Shown here in pieces: positions 11,501 to 21,800 of a stretch of 64,000 nt of DNA (position 1 is its first letter; each line of letters begins with the position of its first letter). The DNA comes from Calliopum simillimum. Taxonomy: Eukaryota; Arthropoda; Insecta; Diptera; Lauxaniidae. The stretch lies in NCBI GenBank assembly GCA_951812925.1, contig OX638369.1, forward strand, positions 2,666,001 to 2,730,000. The letters run 5' to 3'. The notes beneath the pieces were generated by a model. The model saw only the letters and a program-made list of their open reading frames with translations, did not search any database and had not been told where the DNA came from. The translations under genes were made by a program, and so were the position numbers.

Positions 11501-11947
11501 CATAGTGCCGTCTTATTGTGGCTCAAATGTCCGACACACGCTGTGAGGCATTTAACGTGCTTATGTGGCCACTTTTAGCTGCTGTCAGTGTATCCTGTTT
11601 TCCTTGGTACGAGCAAGCAATTGGATTCAAACTTTCGGCAAATGTTGAATGTTGGATGGTGCATGGACTGACAATATTCATAACGATAGCACATTTACAC
11701 TATGGCCAAGGTGTGGTAAGTATCGTCTGATAAATTTTAATCCGAATCGATAATTTCTCAATATTCGACTTTTTAAATGAAAAACTTCAGATTAACAGAT
11801 TAATCAAAAACTATAAACTAAAATTTTCTTTTAATTTTTCCACAGGTACGTGAAATGTGTGACCATTTCGGTGTACGCTGCTTCAAAGTAAGAAAACCCA
11901 AAGATAATCACATTAATCATAATTTAATTCATCAGAAATTATCATAA
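5434..11947 (+). CDS. EPT1: Ethanolaminephosphotransferase 1 (seven exons, 5' end not found)
   Basis: Joining 5434-5502, 5855-6038, 6136-6392, 9673-9830, 10148-10328, 11506-11715 and 11846-11947 gives 386 residues in one frame, with GT/AG at every junction. The enzyme transfers phosphoethanolamine from CDP-ethanolamine to diacylglycerol, the last step of the Kennedy pathway, in ER/Golgi membranes. The CDP-alcohol phosphotransferase signature D-G-x2-A-R-x8-G-x3-D-x3-D is complete in exon 3 (DGKQAR, then G, D and D). Several hydrophobic membrane segments follow. The order of conserved blocks (TNPLS, WLAPNLITF, EKYNTG, PWGYD, SYKNKTGK, VAQMSDTRC, AHLHYG) matches EPT1 rather than the CEPT1/bbc type. 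The N-terminal 15-20 residues and the ATG are missing and probably lie on an exon upstream of the window. Introns 3 and 5 carry repeats. Confidence 0.95.
5855..6038 (+). CDS. EPT1: EPT1 exon b
   Basis: Acceptor ttctgcag, donor gtgaga. It encodes FFPKWLAPNLITFTGF, a hydrophobic helix, an acidic-polar loop and a second helix ending YYNL plus the first base of the Asp codon completed by the next exon (phase 1). The WLAPNLIT block is typical of EPT1. Confidence 0.95.
6136..6392 (+). CDS. EPT1: EPT1 exon c with catalytic motif
   Basis: Acceptor ttctactag, donor gtaaga. It carries the complete CDP-alcohol phosphotransferase motif (DGKQAR...GELFDHGLD) followed by a membrane span and EKYNTG/PWGYD. 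The aspartates coordinate the metal and the CDP-alcohol. The exon ends in phase 0 after TMW. The open frame running past the donor to 6488 is intronic read-through. Confidence 0.97.
6393..7036. other. EPT1 intron 3, unique part
   Basis: No gene recognised. The rest of the intron to 8905 is the nested repeat complex. Confidence 0.45.
7278..7596. mobile_element. piggyBac-like MITE nested in family 1
   Basis: 319 bp with ends CCCTTTCGACCCG and, inverted, CCCTTTCGAACCG. The right flank is TTAA (7597-7600) and the left TTAG (7274-7277), fitting one mutated copy of a TTAA target duplication. The matching stretch of the 59031 copy lacks it. Confidence 0.75.
7907..8773. mobile_element. 867-bp inverted-repeat element nested in family 1
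   Basis: Ends GAGGGGGTTAGAAGCAAAGG on both strands, flanked by AATT at 7903-7906 and 8774-8777. The terminal GTACCCCTTTGCTTCTAA motif recurs at the middle (8288-8309), and the two halves are partly inverted copies. The host unit reads through as ACTAAG-AATT-ATAAATGCAAGCTC, like other family 1 units. Confidence 0.8.
8906..9672. other. EPT1 intron 3, 3' part
   Basis: No gene recognised; ends in a T-rich tract and the acceptor of exon d. Confidence 0.45.
9673..9830 (+). CDS. EPT1: EPT1 exon d
   Basis: Acceptor ctctcacag, donor gtaagt. It encodes GVSITLFLTTILGPG through SSHPIIIKNIYL, two membrane-spanning stretches, and ends in phase 2. It follows a 3.3 kb intron filled with nested repeats. Confidence 0.94.
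10148..10328 (+). CDS. EPT1: EPT1 exon e
   Basis: Acceptor aatgtag, donor gtgagt. The first base completes the Leu codon, then SYKNKTGKMRPFMEA and a long hydrophobic stretch up to GTLFSNIA. SYKNKTGK is a cytosolic loop conserved in EPT1 proteins. Confidence 0.94.
10329..11505. other. EPT1 intron 5 with repeat remnants
   Basis: Holds a G-rich purine stretch near 11161-11200, the CACAGGC-type end fragment at 11296-11310 and a minus-strand fragment of dispersed family 2 at about 11335-11455. No exon seen. Confidence 0.45.
11506..11715 (+). CDS. EPT1: EPT1 exon f
   Basis: Acceptor actcatag, donor gtaagt; 70 codons, phase 0. It begins CRLIVAQMSDTRCEAFN, matching the C-terminal membrane region of EPT1, and ends AHLHYGQGV. 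Confidence 0.95.
11846..11947 (+). CDS. EPT1: EPT1 last exon
   Basis: Acceptor tttccacag. It encodes VREMCDHFGVRCFKVRKP, a short polar tail and TAA (11945-11947). Vertebrate EPT1 (SELENOI) carries selenocysteine just after the matching RKP block; no in-frame TGA occurs here, so the fly protein is an ordinary, non-selenocysteine form. A donor-like AAA|GTAAGA sits inside the exon at 11885-11893, so an alternative tail is possible. Confidence 0.85.
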   Translation, partial: VREMCDHFGVRCFKVRKPKDNHINHNLIHQKLS

Positions 11948-13138
11948 TGATTTGGAATGAAAATGGAAAAATTTAATCAAATTAACAAACGGCCAAAAAA
12001 AAAAAAAGACGTCACCATCTTTAACTCAACATACAGGGTCTTTAATGTTTAGTCTTTAAGTTATATTATTTATGTATGTATGTACAACGTGTTGATTTTG
12101 CAAGTGTATGGAAGTATTATTTTTTAATTATGAAATATGTGGAAAAAATTTCAGTAAAATTTAAAATTATTGAAATGCTTGCATGTTGAAATGTGATGCT
12201 CTTGCAGACTATTAATTATCAAAATGGTTGTCATTATGAGGACAATTATTATTTTAAATAATTAATATCTTTTTTTTCCAAATTAAATTATTTTAAGTTA
12301 GTGAAATTAATTTGAAACAAATGGTGTAATTAAGTTGAATAAGTGTAATTATGTTATTCGAGCTGTGCACAAGCAGAGTTGTAAAAAGATTTCTTCAATT
12401 CTTGATTTTGATTTGGGATTACAGTTCGATTCAATATGAGAAAAAGGTAGTTTCTTAAAAAAAAAACCACAAATGACTTTTTTAAACCAAGCATTAAAAA
12501 CTTTTGCCAACGGATAAAAATATTTTTACTGTACAATTTCTTAGAAAAAATGCAAGTTATTTTAAATAATTTGGAAACTATACAACTTCTCAATATATTA
12601 GGCAAAATTTGATAACATCTGCGAATGGCTAACTCAGCTTTTACTTGATTTCCGAAATAAAAATTTTGTATAACGTTCTACTTTGTCCACATGGCTTGTT
12701 TCAGTATGAGCGGCTATACCGTAAACTGGCAAAAAAGTCTACAACTCCTCTGTTTGATTCCTGTTAGCATAAAACCAAAGCGTTTTGTTATTGTTTTGCC
12801 TTTGTTTTTTTGCTTATGGGAAAAAAGACAGTTGGTTCGTTTTTGTGAACGTTGCCGTAGTGCACTCCTGTACAGCTCTGGATTAATTATGTGTTTTTTA
12901 GTGCATAAAATATGTTGCGTGGGTGCTTATGTATTGTAGATATTTTAAATATATATACTTATGCATACTAAATGTGTGTAATGCAAGTTTAAATTAAAAT
13001 GTGTTAGTGATGTGTTGTATTGCATGTATTGTGTAAATATTTGCATCTGTATGTTTACATTTGTTAATTAATGGTTTAGGTTTTATGTAAATGGGTAATA
13101 CAGATAAATTTCAAATGTTATTTTGAGTGTGAATTGGG
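11948..13138. other. Region downstream of EPT1
   Basis: Probably 3' UTR then intergenic DNA; very AT-rich with TATG repeats. A plus-strand frame at 12691-12939 has no recognisable domain and I do not call it. Confidence 0.4.
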
Positions 13139-13142
13139 ATAA

Positions 13143-13921
13143 GGGCGATTCCATTCTCGCGGGCACAAAATTTTTAAATATTTAAAGCTTGTTATTGTCT
13201 ATACCAAAAACATTTTCAATGAATTTATCCCTTAAAGGACTACATTTTAACTGGTTCGCTTATGATTAGCTCATAGAAATCTCAAAAAGATGTTTAAAAA
13301 GCCACTAGAAAGGTTTGAAGTGCTATCGTGGGTGCAAAAAATTTTGCCTCATATTTCTTAATCATAGCATAGAAACGCAAAAGCAAGTTAATTTTGAGAT
13401 ATTTATTATATAATGGCTTAAACGAAACGAAATCAATTAACTAAAATATGAAAAAAAATATTATGCGGGTGCAACGCTTCCAGGTTTTGTGATAATTTAC
13501 GTTATAACAATCACTATAGATGATAAAAATATGCATATGCACAATGTGCATGCATTAGGGTGGCCGTTAAATGTTTTTTTTTTGGGGAATTTGAATGGTG
13601 GATTGTAGTAAATCGGCTCCAAATGTTGAAAAAATATGACCAAACGGATAGAGGTAGATGCATGAAATTTGGTACCGATAATACTTAGGGTCATAGTCTA
13701 ATTAGGAGGAAAAATAAGCGTGATCGTTTAACGTTCACGCCTACTTCCTATGTAAGCGTATTAAAACATTGCATGGTAGGTAGACGTCAACATTAAAAAA
13801 ATCGAATAAAAATGGTTTTATTATTAAATTTGGACATTCTTTTGTATATTGGCATCAACAAAAATAAAACATACTGTGATTTAAAAATTTGAATCGAGAA
13901 TCGTCTATAGCGGAATCGCCC
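13143..13921. mobile_element. DNA element with GGGCGATTCC ends
   Basis: Ends GGGCGATTCC at 13143 and inverted at 13912-13921; direct repeats ATAA at 13139-13142 and 13922-13925. Subterminal GGGTGCAAAAAATTTTG-like motif. No coding capacity, 779 bp. Confidence 0.7.
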
Positions 13922-14036
13922 ATAAGCAGCTTTTGACTATGGCTAAATATATAATTAAATAATTTATGTCCTTGTTAAGATTCCAGGAACTGTGGTATTG
14001 TTGTAATTTAACGATATAATTAATTTTTCCGAAGTA

Positions 14037-15059
14037 AGGAGTGAGATTGAAAAAATCTTAACACACATTTTACTAATAATTTTTTTGGGTGTAAAATTTA
14101 AAAATGTCAGTTATTAATTTTAATGACAAACATGTTGATTTGTTGTGAGTTTGATCAAAATGAGTGACGAAAAAGAAGTTCATCTTAAAATTATTAAAAA
14201 TTTTCAAAAAATTTCAAATTGTTCCTACAAAAAATTGGCCAAAGAATTGAAGGTCTGCCTTAAAACTGTTTCCAATGTTATTAAACAGTTTCAGGAGAAT
14301 TTAACCATCGATAGGAAACCTTGTTCGGGAAAAAAAACAAGGACCATATGAAGCCAAGAAAATTGAAAGCATATTGAAAAGATCTCCAAACACATCTGCT
14401 AGAAAAGCTGCCCGGTTAGCCTAGTGCTCTGACTATTTGGTGCGAAAAGTTGAAGCCCATGCAGGTCTGAAAAAATACAAAGTCAAAAAAGTTCCAGACA
14501 GGAATGCTGCAAAAAACTTAGACGCCAAAAGTAGGGCTCGGAAATTTAAATCGAATTTCATACAAGAATATTCATGTTGTATACTGGGTGACAAAACGTA
14601 TGTATGTACTGGCAGATTTTACGCAGCTTCCGCGTCAAAATTTTTATGTTGCTAATGCTTGAGAAAATGTTGAAGGAAACAAAATTTGCTGAAAAATTCC
14701 TGCTATGGCAAGCTATATGCAGTTGCGGCAAAAGAAGAAAGTCATTTGTTACAGTGGGCACTATAAATACCGAAATATAAGTACATCAAAGAATGTTTCA
14801 AAAAAAGATTTCTTCCTTTCATAAGAGAGCACAATGTGTCCATATTTTTTGGCCCGATTTGGCATCATATCACTACGGAGTGGTACCAAAGTAATAACAT
14901 AGTTTTTTAACCAAGAGGGCCAATCCTCCAAATTGTCCGGAGCTAAGACCAGTGTTATTTGTAAATCAATTAAATAAAAAAAAAAATCAAAACTCTAAGA
15001 TCAACCGTTTAAAAATTATTGAATTTTATATATGCTAAGATTTTTTCGATCTCACTCCT
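14037..15059 (+). mobile_element. Tc1/mariner-type element, degraded
   Basis: Inverted repeats AGGAGTGAGAT[T/C]GAAAAAATCTTA at both ends, with TA duplications at 14035-14036 and 15060-15061. A frame from 14160 encodes a paired-like helix-turn-helix start (SYKKLAKELKVCLKTVSNVI) and is then broken by frameshifts and stops. The length (1.02 kb) is shorter than intact elements. Confidence 0.8.
14160..14980 (+). pseudogene. Tc1-like transposase remnant
   Basis: MSDEKEVHLKIIKNFQKISN followed by the DNA-binding helix; the frame stops at 14349 and continues in pieces (KIESILKRSPNTSARKAARL, then a frame near 14437). No intact DDE domain is readable, so it cannot encode active transposase. Confidence 0.7.
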
Positions 15060-15061
15060 TA

Positions 15062-16175
15062 TAATCGTGTTGTTTAAAATAATATGAGTGCCAAAGAGAA
15101 CTACTAATTAATAGAAAAATTTTTTTATTTATAAAATAATTATAAGCGTTCTTACAGGGGGTTATAGTGAATAAATACTCCTGGAGCTGTGCAGTCTCCA
15201 TTGCACTCTAAGGAGTTTCCCCGGAAATAGTTTATTCACGATAATCGAAAGTATGTTTTAAGAAGGAATGAACACATTTTCAGGTTGTGAATTGGTTAAG
15301 CAAAGAATTCTCTCAATATTATGTTAAAAAAAAAATGTTTTTACCAATTCATATCTGCGAAAAATGAAGAAAAAGGTGATGAATATATATATCTGCATGA
15401 ACCTTTTTAGAATTCTGGCTAATATTCCTTTTTTGCATATTTTTGTGCCTGTAACTATTTGATAACTAACTGAACCGAAGGATTATTAAAATAACTAACC
15501 AAGGCTTAAGTGGATTTTAATTTTGATCTGTTGGAACCGGCACTGATATCTGCATGAGTTAAAATTGACTCTAACTTTACAAAATATGAAAGTGTGCTGG
15601 GGAATAAAAACAATATTTATAAAAACAATCAGATGTTTTTTTTCGGTCAAATTGTTACAATCGATTACAATTATCGACAGCGTTACCATATTGAAAAAGC
15701 TCAGTTTAGTACTAATCCATTTTGATTTCATGCATTAGTGTTAGAGTCGATGCGTATTGTGATGGGGATTATGCACAGGTAAATTCGGATTAAGACTGCT
15801 GATGCAAATTTACGCTGTCATCTGTCTATGCTATTAAATCAATGCACATATAAATCGCACCAATTTAACATACATTTATAGTTCCTATGAAAAAGTTTAT
15901 CGAAAACATTTGTGCCAGTGCATGCGTATCTGTTACACTTTTTTTTGCGCTTTGGGCTACTTATGAACATTCTCCTAATATTCCTATAGCAAGTCACTAA
16001 CTTTTGTTTTCGTTTTTGCAAATTTACACAAATAAATTTAGATAACAAAAACATTGCCGCCTGAACAGGAACTTGAACTGCAAGAAGTTTAGTTAAGAAA
16101 AAAAAAAAAAAAAAAACAAACAAAGAAAATTATATATTAATATTTTTATTTAATAAACAAAATAATAATCAAAAA
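15062..16175. other. AT-rich intergenic DNA 3' of copy A
   Basis: No gene recognised. A-run at 16099-16116. Confidence 0.4.
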
Positions 16176-16181
16176 TTTATT
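16176..16181 (-). other. Polyadenylation signal, copy A
   Basis: AATAAA on the minus strand about 75 nt after the stop codon, a normal distance. The region is AT-rich, so chance occurrence cannot be excluded. Confidence 0.4.
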
Positions 16182-16254
16182 GTTAAATGTTTTATAATTA
16201 AGAGAGAAATGAATAAAAGAAATGAAATAAAATGGAAAATCATGTTTCATTTTG

Positions 16255-16507
16255 TTATGGATCTTCAGACCATTCTATGCCCTTTTCGCTGCGAAATGCT
16301 TTCATATGATGTGCATTAGCGTGAGCTTGAAAGCCCAACTTTAGAAAGAGCTGATGTGCTGCCACGTTATGTTCATAAGCGAGTGTTAAAATATCTTGTC
16401 CGCTTTTGGCCAACTGCAGTGCATAGGCTTTTACAACAAGACTAGCAAAGCCGCGACGTTTGTAGGCATTTTGTACTTGCAGCGTACCTAAAAATCCTGA
16501 CTGACAT
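16255..16507 (-). CDS. Copy A exon 4
   Basis: Acceptor ttttag. It encodes CQSGFLGTLQVQNAYKRRGFASLV through LFLKLGF and ends WSEDP-stop. This is the GNAT motif A/B region. A polyadenylation signal lies about 75 nt downstream. Confidence 0.8.
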
Positions 16508-16563
16508 CTAAAAAGGCATATAAGAAGTGCTCAAATTAAATAATTTAAATTTCAAGAACATAC

Positions 16564-16740
16564 CTGGTGCACCATGCAACAAGTTCTTGTGTATCTCTTA
16601 AATACAGACCCATGCTTGGGTTATGCTCTATAAGGCGTTTTATAAAATATAAAGAACCTTCATGTCGGGGAGGCCAAAGTTCATCCACTATCGGTGCATC
16701 GCTTATATTTAAAGACTGTAGCTGAAATCCAGTGGGACAA
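16564..16740 (-). CDS. Copy A exon 3
   Basis: 177 nt, the same length as exon 3 in copies B and C. It encodes CPTGFQLQSL, WPPRHEGSL and the end of the acyl-CoA binding half (LVAWCTR). Donor gtatgt; phase 2. Confidence 0.8.
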
Positions 16741-16803
16741 CTTTAAGAAAAAGAAATGCATATGACAAAAAATCCTTGTTTTAGTGCTTGAGTTTGAATT
16801 AAC

Positions 16804-17027
16804 TCGACTTGCAGTTTCAGCGCTGCCGTTTGCGACATATGGTAGATAACCATCTTAGCTGCTGCCCATTTCAAATTTAATTCCTTGACATGCGAAACAA
16901 CCGTCGAATAATATTCTATTGGTATTGTTGTAATCTTGTAACCTTTTGCCCAATCAATAAGTTTGAGTGCTTGAGAAACGGCCTCTGTATTTGATTTAAG
17001 TGAATTTATGAACAGTTGATAGCGATC
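16804..17027 (-). CDS. Copy A exon 2
   Basis: Acceptor ataaaag after a T-rich tract. It begins DRYQLFINSL, nearly identical to the start of exon 2 in copy B, contains WAKGYK and ends in phase 2. The donor gttaat is weak; the stronger gtcgag four bases earlier would break the frame. Confidence 0.7.
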
Positions 17028-17506
17028 CTTTTATAAAAAAAAAAAACAAAAGTCTTTTTTAGGTATGCTTAAATTTGCTTATTAGAAAAAATGCTGCAGA
17101 ACTGTTACCACCAACAGATATAAGCCATCAGAATGCCAATCTTTATTCAGCGTTAAAATGCGTTAAGTGCGCAAATCACTTAGATCTGCAAAATTTGTTA
17201 AAGAGGTTAACTGATTTCTACATTTCTTTTGATTCTTTACGAATAATTCAACAGTAGCCGATATACCATTTACTTGTTAGGGTCTAACAAGATATTATGT
17301 TCAGCCAGTGAGCAAACTTCTGAAAGCTTTAAAGTTGAAAGCTTTTCCCACATTTTCTCTTGAGGTTTCGCTGAAGAGTTAAATGACATTCTCACGCGCA
17401 CTCTCTTTTCCTCTTCGGTTTTGTTATTTTTCTTTGGTATGATAAAGCTTGGGAATATGAAATACTACATAAGTAAATCGAATTGCTCAGATGTCATTTG
17501 AGATAT

Positions 17507-18023
17507 GTACATTAGGCAGGGTCAGTCTCCATAAAAAAAAAATAGTTTGGAAATCCGTCCCTTATTTGAAAGCTTACCTTAATAGAATCTAGAAAAAAAA
17601 ATTTTTTTTTTGGACCACTCTAAAAACAGCCACGGTCTTTTTTTCCATAACTTCGGCAGGTGGTAACTGATGTGCAAAAATATTTATCTTATATGTCTTT
17701 GTAAAGGGCTTAATTAGGTTTACATTTTTTTCACATGTTCTTTAGACTTTCGAGGTCGAATTCGACTTGTACGACCTAGTTTTTCAGGTTTATATTCCCT
17801 GTATGCCATTTTTTCTAAATAAAATTAAAGCCTTGAAATTTGTTTTAACATTTTACCCAAAAATGCTCATTAAGGCCTAATAATGCCCTCTGCAACGTTT
17901 TTGGCTGTTTTAAGAGTGGTCCAAAAAAATTTTTTTTTTTATTTCTTAGATACTCTCAAAGTAAGCTTTCAAATAGAGGGCGATTTTTCCAATATTTGTT
18001 CCATCAACCCGGCCTAATGTACA
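17507..18023. mobile_element. Palindromic element with TGTACATTAGGC ends
   Basis: The ends TGTACATTAGGC and GCCTAATGTACA are reverse complements. Inner arms match (GGACCACTCTAAAAACAGCC with GGCTGTTTTAAGAGTGGTCC; GAAAGCTTAC with GTAAGCTTTC). Just downstream (18055-18425) is a further imperfect palindrome (TTGAAGTCTTTAAA with TTTGAAGTCTTCATTTG) followed by another TAATGTACA at 18439. Confidence 0.7.
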
Positions 18024-18580
18024 TAAGGGATACAAAATTTTGGAAAATCAAAATGCTTGAAGTCTTTAAAATTGTCATTTGAACTGATGGTATCGTTGGA
18101 AAGATTATTTAAAATGATTCAGTTTCTTGATTCCAAATTATTTTGAGGGCGATTCCGTTTTCGAAATATAAACTTTCAAAGTCGTCAACCATCCAAATTT
18201 TTCTTCATCTTTTGAGGGGTATATCTCGAAAACGGACTCGCACACAAAAAAATTTTGTATCAATAAATTGAATCATTATAAAAATTTTTACCAATGATAT
18301 CCATCATGAAATAGTACACCGAAAAAAAAGTGGTATTCCCAATTCACATCAATTTTATCATACTTCATGAAGTTTGCTGGACCTGAGGAATTCCTTTAAA
18401 AACGTCAAATGAAGACTTCAAAGACCCGCGACCTACACTAATGTACATACTTGAATAATATTCCAAAAAACGTTTTGTTGCAGTTGCTTTTTTCAAAATT
18501 AAATTTTTCCTTTATAAATGTCTTTTAATTACTTATTTAGAATATTCAACAAAATTACATGAAAAACTTAAAAGATTTGA

Positions 18581-18836
18581 TCATATGCCATTTGGCCAAT
18601 CCAAATTTTCTACAGTGGGGTATGTACGGAGCCAAAAGGCAGTGTCAATAACTTTAAATCCAAGCTTCTTAAACACGGCCTTAGATGGCACATTATCTGC
18701 ACCGACACAAGCAGTGACATCCTGACCGAGCTCACGAGCGGTACGACGTGAAGTGGCAGCGGTTACTAAACTCCCAAGTCCCAAGCGCTTGTGTGTATCT
18801 TTCACTTGTAATGCGCCTAAAAATCCGCCTTGTAAT
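18581..18836 (-). CDS. Copy B exon 4
   Basis: Acceptor ttcatag. Encodes LQGGFLGALQVKDTHKRLGLGSLV to VFKKLGF and ends DWPNGI-TGA. This is the core acetyl-CoA binding region of the GNAT fold. Confidence 0.9.
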
Positions 18837-21800
18837 CTATGAAAGGTAAAAAATTTAAAATTTCTCCAAAGAAAAATGCCAATGCCTAAAATACTTCAAT
18901 ACCTCAAACACCAAGCAACTAATTCATTAGTTTCTTCAACATATACGCCCATATTAATATTCCAAGCGATAAGTCTCTTTATCAGAAATAGTGAACCTTG
19001 ATGCTGATTTGGCCAAACTTTATCGACAATTGCGGCATCTGTGATCGCCATGGGACGTAATGTATAGCCTATTGGACAACTGCGGATGAAAACAAGTTGA
19101 ATAAATTAGTACACTCACGACACGATATAGGCTTTTGTCACTTACTTAACATTCAGTTCAGCAGCCGTTGCAGCGGGCATATGATAGACCAGTGTTAAGC
19201 TGTCATATTCTTTTTGCAAATTTAGCTCAGAGACCACGCTTACCACTGCTGAACGATGCCTTTCCAAAAATGAACTCACTTTGTAACCAGGCGTCCAATT
19301 AAGTAAAGAAATTGCTTTGGTCAGCAATTCATTTCCTTCACCATTATCACTTTTGGTGCATAATGTATTGACAAACAGTTGATAACGATCCTAAGAGTGA
19401 GAAATCACACGAATAATGGCAACAAAAGCAAGTAAAATATATAAACCAAAATTTAAAATTGATACATCCAATGACTCTATGGAACAAAACGTAAGCAATA
19501 ATAATGACGATAAATGACATAGTTGGACAAGTTCTGAAATCCGATTCATTTCGGAATCGGAATAAAATTAATCTTCAAGAGTTCCGTATTCTGATAATAA
19601 ATACCAAATCGGATTTATGTTTCGAATGGGAACCATAAGCAAATTTTATTTGTTGAAATACAAATCCGATTCCATCTTATTTGTCGCAATGCAGAGCTCT
19701 TAAAAAATAAATTTAATTCCGATTTCGAAGTGAATCGGATTTCAGAACATGTGTTGATTATTTATATAAGAACTTATGTTAAAATCATTTCACAACACTA
19801 TTGTTTATTGTTAACAGGTTGTTATTATGTTAGCCAATCAAAATGATGGTTTATTGTTTGTAAATAAATATTATCAATAAGTTGTTTATTAGACCTATCG
19901 TTAAAATTGAAAACGAAAAAAACCTTGCTCCCAGGGGCTAAAAAATATTCTATTGGTGTAAGTATCAAGCATAACATATTTTTAGCAACACAAGTCCACA
20001 TCATGGGTAAATTTTACCCATAACTTAAAAACATTCTGTTTTGGTCAATATCCCAAATTTTTAACGAAACTTAGTTATTTCTACCTTAACAATCTAATAT
20101 CAAGGTGAATTGAAAGGAAAATAAGTCATATCTGGTGTTTTTATATATATTTTAAGAAAACTTTGAAAATAAATAATTTTTACATTAACTCATTGGCAAT
20201 TTTTTGAAACACAAAAAAAAAAAAATGTTTTTTGTAACAAATTACAATTTTTATATAAATAAAATAAAGTATTTTTATATTATTATCAATTCAATTAAAT
20301 AACATTTCAAAATTTTTTATACAAGCTCATAAAAAAGTACCAAAAAAATAAAACAAATAAGGATGTGCTTGTACTGCAAATCATAACCCTATGCTCAGAG
20401 CAAAAAGGTTTTTTACACCAAATTCAAAGGTTTTTAGTTTTTCGGTCTTCTTTTGCCGGACATTAGAAACATCTGACAGGTTTTTCTAGTACAACATTGG
20501 TCGTTTTCAGAGTGGACTAAAAGTACGAAAAATTTTCATTATAAGCTCCTTCAAACTTTTTCGAAATTGTGTGATTTGGTATCTGCTTTTTAACTTTGGT
20601 TAAAACAATGAGAGTTAAATTTTTTTCAAAATTTTAATTATTTCGTCGTCATGTTTTACTCTTTTTCGTGCCATTTTTCACTATTTTCGATCAAAACGAA
20701 AAAAAAAAACTTACATAAGTCCACAACATGGGTAAAATTTACCCGAAAAAAAAAATTAAAACGCTATACCTCCGACAACCGACGACGACCGCTTGCTACA
20801 AAGCCCACAACAAAAGGAAAATACAGTGAGGTAATTTACATGTGCTTACTTCGTTTTTTTGTTAGTTCTTTAGCGAATTATTACGAAAACAAACTTCGCA
20901 TGGGTTAATTTTACCCATGATGTGGATTTGAGTGTTAACATAGGAGGATAAGATTTAGTACATATTTATATGAACAATACTTGAGTTAATAGTATCCAAT
21001 TTTATCAAGAATTTTAATTGTCTTTTGGATTACAGAAATGATGGTCCTAGTAAATTAATTATTAGGCCGCATAATTTAAATGCTTATTTATGTGTAGATG
21101 TTCTTGATGAATTTAAACCTAATACATTATTATTACCAGCAAGAGCCGAAGTAATTAGAAAAATTAATATTGAATCTAAAGATGAAGAATTATTAATTCC
21201 AAATCAAGAATTTGTTCAAGGTGTTTTTATTGGCAATACAATTATTAACAAAAACAATGTTTTCGTAAGAATTGTAAACACAACGGAAAAAAATCTTTTT
21301 CTTGAAAATTATTCTGTCAAAACAGAAAATCTTAATGAATATTGTGTTGTAGATACAAACGAGAATAATGATTATAAAGAAAGTAATGGTAAAATATTAA
21401 GAAAAATTGCAAAAAACTTTACAGTCAAGAGAAAAATTGCTTTCATTATGTTCGTCTTATATAGATGTTTTTCTCATTGAAAGAGACAAAGTGACGTATA
21501 ATAATTTTTATAAGCAGAAATTAAGAATTAAGGATGAAAATCCAGTTTATATTAAAAACTATAGAATCCCTCACGCGCATAAACCAGAAATAGAAAAACA
21601 AATAACAAAAATGCTTGATGATGAAATAATGTCACAATTATTTGTGACTTAACAAAATATTTGATAACAGCAGCAGTACCTAACAAGTCAGCTAGCACAG
21701 TTGCTCGAGTGATTGTTGAAAATTGTGTACTTATGCATGGTCCCATTAAATAAATGATTACTGACATGGGAACAGAATACAGGAATCAACTCTTAACAGA

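Larger units (their letters stand above)
16255..17389 (-). pseudogene. GNAT-like acyltransferase copy A, probably inactivated
   Basis: Paralogue of copies B and C (glycine N-acyltransferase-like, FR47-type GNAT fold). Exons 2-4 (17027-16804, 16740-16564, 16507-16255) splice in one frame and end in TAA. They keep the acetyl-CoA loop KRRGFASLV and the family block LFLKLGF. The first coding exon is degraded: its end (TLNKDWHSDGLYLLV, donor at 17108) matches the NGDW block of B and C, but a TAA at 17165-17163 lies in that frame 18 codons before the donor. The open frame starting at ATG 17389 is in another phase and stops at 17270. This fits a recent pseudogene; a sequencing error or a different first exon remains possible. 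Confidence 0.65.

Noticed and set aside
12691..12939. 82-residue frame downstream of EPT1
   Set aside because: No domain, no splice context; probably chance within the 3' region.
17075..17257. 60-residue plus-strand frame over copy A
   Set aside because: It is the antisense shadow of the degraded first exon of copy A.
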